From positions 1 to 64,000 of the forward strand of contig JACKDR010000022.1 in NCBI GenBank assembly GCA_020633495.1: 64,000 nt of DNA, given 5' to 3'. The position numbers and the translations under genes are program-made. Below are positions 56,637-64,000 of this stretch, in pieces. The notes under the pieces were generated by a model that made no database searches, was not told the DNA's origin, and saw only the letters and a program-made list of their open reading frames with translations. How positions within the stretch are numbered: position 1 is the stretch's first letter; each line of letters opens with the position of its first letter. This stretch comes from Kofleriaceae bacterium (GTDB taxonomy: Bacteria > Myxococcota_A > Polyangia > Haliangiales > Haliangiaceae).

Positions 56637-58645
56637 CCCTCGTGGCCGGGTCCGCCGCGTCGTCGCAGGTCTCCACCGCTGCCGAGCTGGTGGCGGCGCT
56701 CGGCGTCGAGCGGTTGCTCGGCGGCTGGAAGGTGCGGGCCGAGGGCCCGGGCTGGCTCGAGCTCGAGGTCTCGGGGCTGGCGCGCGGCCGCGGCCCGGTC
56801 ATCTCGGTGCTGGTGTGGCCCGAGGTGTGGCGCGAGCGCGCCTCGCTGGCCCCGCACCTGATGCGGGCCCGCTCCGGCGCCTACGGCCTGATGCTGGTGG
56901 GCCGGGACGACGAGTTCGCGGCGGTCGCGATCGAGGAGCTGATCGGCGACGGCGACGTCGCCGTGCTCGCGGTGCCGGCGTCGCCGACCCGGGTCGCGCT
57001 GGCGCTGCGGTCGCGCGCCGAGTCGGTGGCGCTGCGGCTGATGGCCGCCGGCCTCGAGCTCGAGCTCGAGCGCGCCCACCACGAGAACGACATGCTGATC
57101 TCGATCGGGCGGGCGCTGTCGCAGCAACGCGACATCCACTCGCTGCTCGAGATCATCCTGCGCCGCTGCCGCGAGGTCACCGGCGCCGACGCCGGCTCGG
57201 TCTACGTCGTCGAGGGTGACGAGGACGAGGCGCCGCGGCAGCTGCGGTTCACGGTCAGCCAGAACGACTCGCGGACGATCGAGTCCAAGGGCTTCACGAT
57301 GCCGGTGTCGGCGTCGTCGATCGTCGGCATGTGCGTGCTGTCGTCGGACGTCATCAACATCCCGGACCTGTACGCGCTCGATCAGGCCGGCGCCGGCAAC
57401 AACCCGTGGGGCTTCGTCCACGATCGCAGCTTCGACGAGAAGTACGCCTACCAGACCCGGTCGATGCTGACCGTGCCGATGATCTCGGCGCGGACCCAGG
57501 TCATCGGCGTCATCCAGCTCATCAACAAGCGCGCCAAGGGCGCGCCGCCCAAGCTCGAGGCCGCCGACGACTTCGACCGCTGGGTGTCGCCGTTCAACGA
57601 CGTCTCGGTGGCGTACGCGACGTCGCTGGCGTCGCAGGCCGGCATCGCCCTCGAGAACGCGATGCTCTACGACGAGGTCCGGACCCTGTTCGAGGGCTTC
57701 GTCCGGGCCAGCGTCACCGCGATCGAGTCCCGCGATCCGACCACCTCCGGTCACTCGGAGCGGGTCGCCGATCTGACGGTCGGCCTGGCCAAGGCGATCG
57801 ACCGGGTCGACGGCGGGCCGTACCGGGGCATGACGTTCTCGACCGACGAGCTCAAGCAGCTCGAGTACGCCGCGCTGCTGCACGACTTCGGCAAGGTCGG
57901 CGTCCGCGAGCACATCCTGGTCAAGGCCAAGAAGCTCTACGAGCACCAGCGGGAGATGATCCTGCAGCGCTTCGAGCTGATCCGCCGCGGCTTCGAGGTC
58001 GAGGGCCTCAAGCGCCGGGTCGAGTACCTGGCCGCGGCCGATCGCGACCGCCTGGTCGCGACCGCCGGCCCCGACGACGTCGAGCTCGCGGCGCGGCTGG
58101 CCGAGATGGACGAGTTCGTGACGTTCATCCTGACCGCCAACGAGCCGACGGTCCTCGATCAGGGCGGCTTCGAGCGGATCGCCGAGATCGCGAGCCGGCA
58201 GTGGCTCGATCGCGAGGGCGTCGCGCGCCCGTACCTCGAGCCCGACGAGGCCCACGCGCTGCAGATCCTGCGCGGCTCGCTGACCGACGCCGAGCGCGAC
58301 GAGATCAACAGCCACGTCGTCCACACCTACAACTTCCTGCGCGAGATCCCGTGGGGCCGCACGTTCCGCGACATCCCCGAGATCGCCGGCGCCCACCACG
58401 AGAAGCTCAACGGCACCGGCTACCCGCGCCGGCTGTCCGGCGACGCCATCCCGGTGCCGGCGCGGATGATGACGATCAGCGACATCTACGACGCGCTGAC
58501 CGCCAAGGACCGGCCGTACAAGAAGGCCATCCCGACCGAGAAGGCGCTGTCGATCCTCGAGGCCGAGGTCAAGCGCGAGCTCCTCGACGCCGAGCTGTTC
58601 CGCGTGTTCTGCGAGGCCCGGGTCTTCGAGATCAGCCGGCACTGA
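56633..58645 (+). CDS. GAF/HD-GYP signalling protein with an insertion
   Basis: This 670-aa protein has an N-terminal region (about 1-145), a GAF domain (about 165-345, DAGSVYVVEG...VIGVIQLINKRAKG) and an HD-GYP domain with the HD pair at 417-418 (LLHDFGKVGVREHIL) and HHEKLNGTGYP at 588-598. About 170 residues separate these motifs, over 100 more than usual, because a helical segment (about 440-560) is inserted. HD-GYP domains hydrolyse c-di-GMP; metal ligands appear present, but activity is uncertain. ATGA overlap with phoH. Confidence 0.9.
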   Translation: MTLVAGSAASSQVSTAAELVAALGVERLLGGWKVRAEGPGWLELEVSGLARGRGPVISVLVWPEVWRERASLAPHLMRARSGAYGLMLVGRDDEFAAVAIEELIGDGDVAVLAVPASPTRVALALRSRAESVALRLMAAGLELELERAHHENDMLISIGRALSQQRDIHSLLEIILRRCREVTGADAGSVYVVEGDEDEAPRQLRFTVSQNDSRTIESKGFTMPVSASSIVGMCVLSSDVINIPDLYALDQAGAGNNPWGFVHDRSFDEKYAYQTRSMLTVPMISARTQVIGVIQLINKRAKGAPPKLEAADDFDRWVSPFNDVSVAYATSLASQAGIALENAMLYDEVRTLFEGFVRASVTAIESRDPTTSGHSERVADLTVGLAKAIDRVDGGPYRGMTFSTDELKQLEYAALLHDFGKVGVREHILVKAKKLYEHQREMILQRFELIRRGFEVEGLKRRVEYLAAADRDRLVATAGPDDVELAARLAEMDEFVTFILTANEPTVLDQGGFERIAEIASRQWLDREGVARPYLEPDEAHALQILRGSLTDAERDEINSHVVHTYNFLREIPWGRTFRDIPEIAGAHHEKLNGTGYPRRLSGDAIPVPARMMTISDIYDALTAKDRPYKKAIPTEKALSILEAEVKRELLDAELFRVFCEARVFEISRH

Positions 58646-58686
58646 GGGCCGGACCGGGGCCGCGCCAGCGCCGTCCGAGCGGAGCC

Positions 58687-59178
58687 ATGATCGACCTGTC
58701 CTTCGACGACGACGTCCGGGATCGCCTGGCCGCGCCGCTGCGCCGCCGGCTGCGGGTCGAGCTGGTGCGGATGGTTCGCGCCGCCGAGCGGGCCGAGCGC
58801 GGCGGCCGCGGCCGCGGCCCGGCGCTGCAGGCGTCGTTCCGGCTCACCGGCGACGCGGTGATCCACGAGCTCAACCGGGACTACCGGGGCAAGGACCGGC
58901 CGACCGACGTGCTGGCGTTCGCGCAGCGAGACGCGGGTGGCGGCCCCGGCGACGGCGTGCTGGGGGACGTGGTCATCTCGCTCGACACCGCGCGCCGGCA
59001 GCAGCGCGGGCGCGGGGCCGCGGGGCTGTACCGCGAGGTCATGTTCCTGGCGGCGCACGGCCTGTGTCACCTGCTCGGCTACGATCATCCCGACGACGCC
59101 CAGGAGGCGGCGATGAACGCGCGCATGGCCGCGCTGCTGGCGGAGGCAGCGCGGCGCGGGACGATCCGGGCGGCGTAG
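58687..59178 (+). CDS. ybeY: Endoribonuclease YbeY
   Basis: This 163-aa zinc metalloprotein takes part in 16S rRNA maturation and ribosome quality control. The zinc motif AAHGLCHLLGYDHPDD gives His124, His128 and His134. ELNRDYRGKDRPTDVLAFA is the other family signature. GGAG precedes the ATG. It is the third gene of the phoH, HD-GYP, ybeY group. Confidence 0.92.
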   Translation: MIDLSFDDDVRDRLAAPLRRRLRVELVRMVRAAERAERGGRGRGPALQASFRLTGDAVIHELNRDYRGKDRPTDVLAFAQRDAGGGPGDGVLGDVVISLDTARRQQRGRGAAGLYREVMFLAAHGLCHLLGYDHPDDAQEAAMNARMAALLAEAARRGTIRAA

Positions 59179-59216
59179 CCGGGCGGGGCGGCGACCCGGG
59201 CGCCGCCGCTCGCCGC

Positions 59217-62960
<3,744 letters not shown>

Positions 62961-63030
62961 CGGACCTCGAGAGGGCGGAGGGCGTACAGCCGAAGCCGCC
63001 TCGGGGCAGGGCGCACCGGGGGGCCGGCGC

Positions 63031-63060
63031 GGTCTAGCCTTCGGTCGACACCCACGTCAA
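63031..63060 (-). promoter_or_regulatory. Promoter of the repeat lipoprotein gene
   Basis: On the minus strand TTGACG (63055-63060), an 18-bp spacer and TAGACC (63031-63036) lie about 70 bases before the ATG at 62960, which also has GGAGG upstream of it. Confidence 0.45.
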
Positions 63061-63171
63061 GCCAGAAGTAGGCGGATGTACGCATCCTGCGATCTCCGCA
63101 ACTTGAGTACGTGACCACGCCCACCGTCGGTACGACGGCGCGGCGCACCCGCGCGCCCCGGCGCCACCCGC

Positions 63172-64000
<829 letters not shown>

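Overview
The window is about 64 kb of very GC-rich bacterial chromosome (third codon positions almost always G or C, many GTG starts and one TTG start). Gene content points to a myxobacterium (Myxococcota), probably of the Kofleriaceae/Haliangium type: many lipoproteins with AgmX/PglI-like C-terminal domains, a protein with an MXAN_5187-like C-terminus, a zinc-ribbon Ser/Thr kinase, HEAT and PQQ-propeller lipoproteins, and a large Ca-binding repeat lipoprotein. This placement is inferred from protein families; there is no rRNA gene in the window. I saw no tRNA, rRNA, CRISPR array, prophage or intact transposon.

Layout. 1-16411: mostly plus-strand genes for secreted or membrane proteins (cytochrome-like fragment, barrel-like protein, alpha/beta hydrolase, kinase, sensor-like protein), a NamZ-nadD-DUF2520 operon, HEAT and PQQ lipoproteins and a 2Fe-2S ferredoxin. 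16412-22251: a repeat-rich gap, then two minus-strand regulators (TPR/cyclic-nucleotide-binding, and MshEN/GAF-like) whose reading frames are broken inside low-complexity linkers. 22367-25384: a cysteine desulfurase and a kelch-type lipoprotein. 25604-34806: a tightly coupled operon for acyl-CoA metabolism (thiolase, 3-hydroxyacyl-CoA dehydrogenase, crotonase, two acyl-CoA dehydrogenases, B12-binding mutase subunit, MeaB chaperone) that also carries three AgmX-like lipoprotein genes. 34914-39700: a lipoprotein, a geranylgeranyl-reductase-like flavoprotein, an HU/IHF protein with an Asp/His tail, the catalytic acyl-CoA mutase subunit and a four-helix-bundle protein.

40021-45380 looks accessory: an SDR enzyme, then an unfamiliar cluster in which three related DcrB/PsbP-like proteins alternate with two small, hydrophobic, glycine-zipper proteins. 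This is my best candidate for an undescribed system. 45492-53881: lipoprotein, SCOT-type CoA transferase, SAM hydrolase family protein, frameshifted RNA m5U methyltransferase, three envelope genes, amidohydrolase and holA. 54000-59178: rpsT, mazG, and a phoH / HD-GYP / ybeY run. 59217-64000: a 1247-aa repeat lipoprotein and an RlmI-like methyltransferase that runs off the window.

The carbon genes fit together: butyryl-CoA or similar short acyl-CoAs are oxidised by the operon, ketone bodies or acids can be activated by the CoA transferase, and branched or propionate-derived CoAs pass through a two-subunit B12 mutase protected by MeaB. Genes are often translationally coupled (GTGA, ATGA or TGATG overlaps). 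Recognisable promoters have TTGACA-like -35 boxes with 17-18 bp spacers. At least five apparent single-base frameshifts occur; those I resolved lie in C or G runs, so sequencing or assembly error is a serious alternative to real gene decay.
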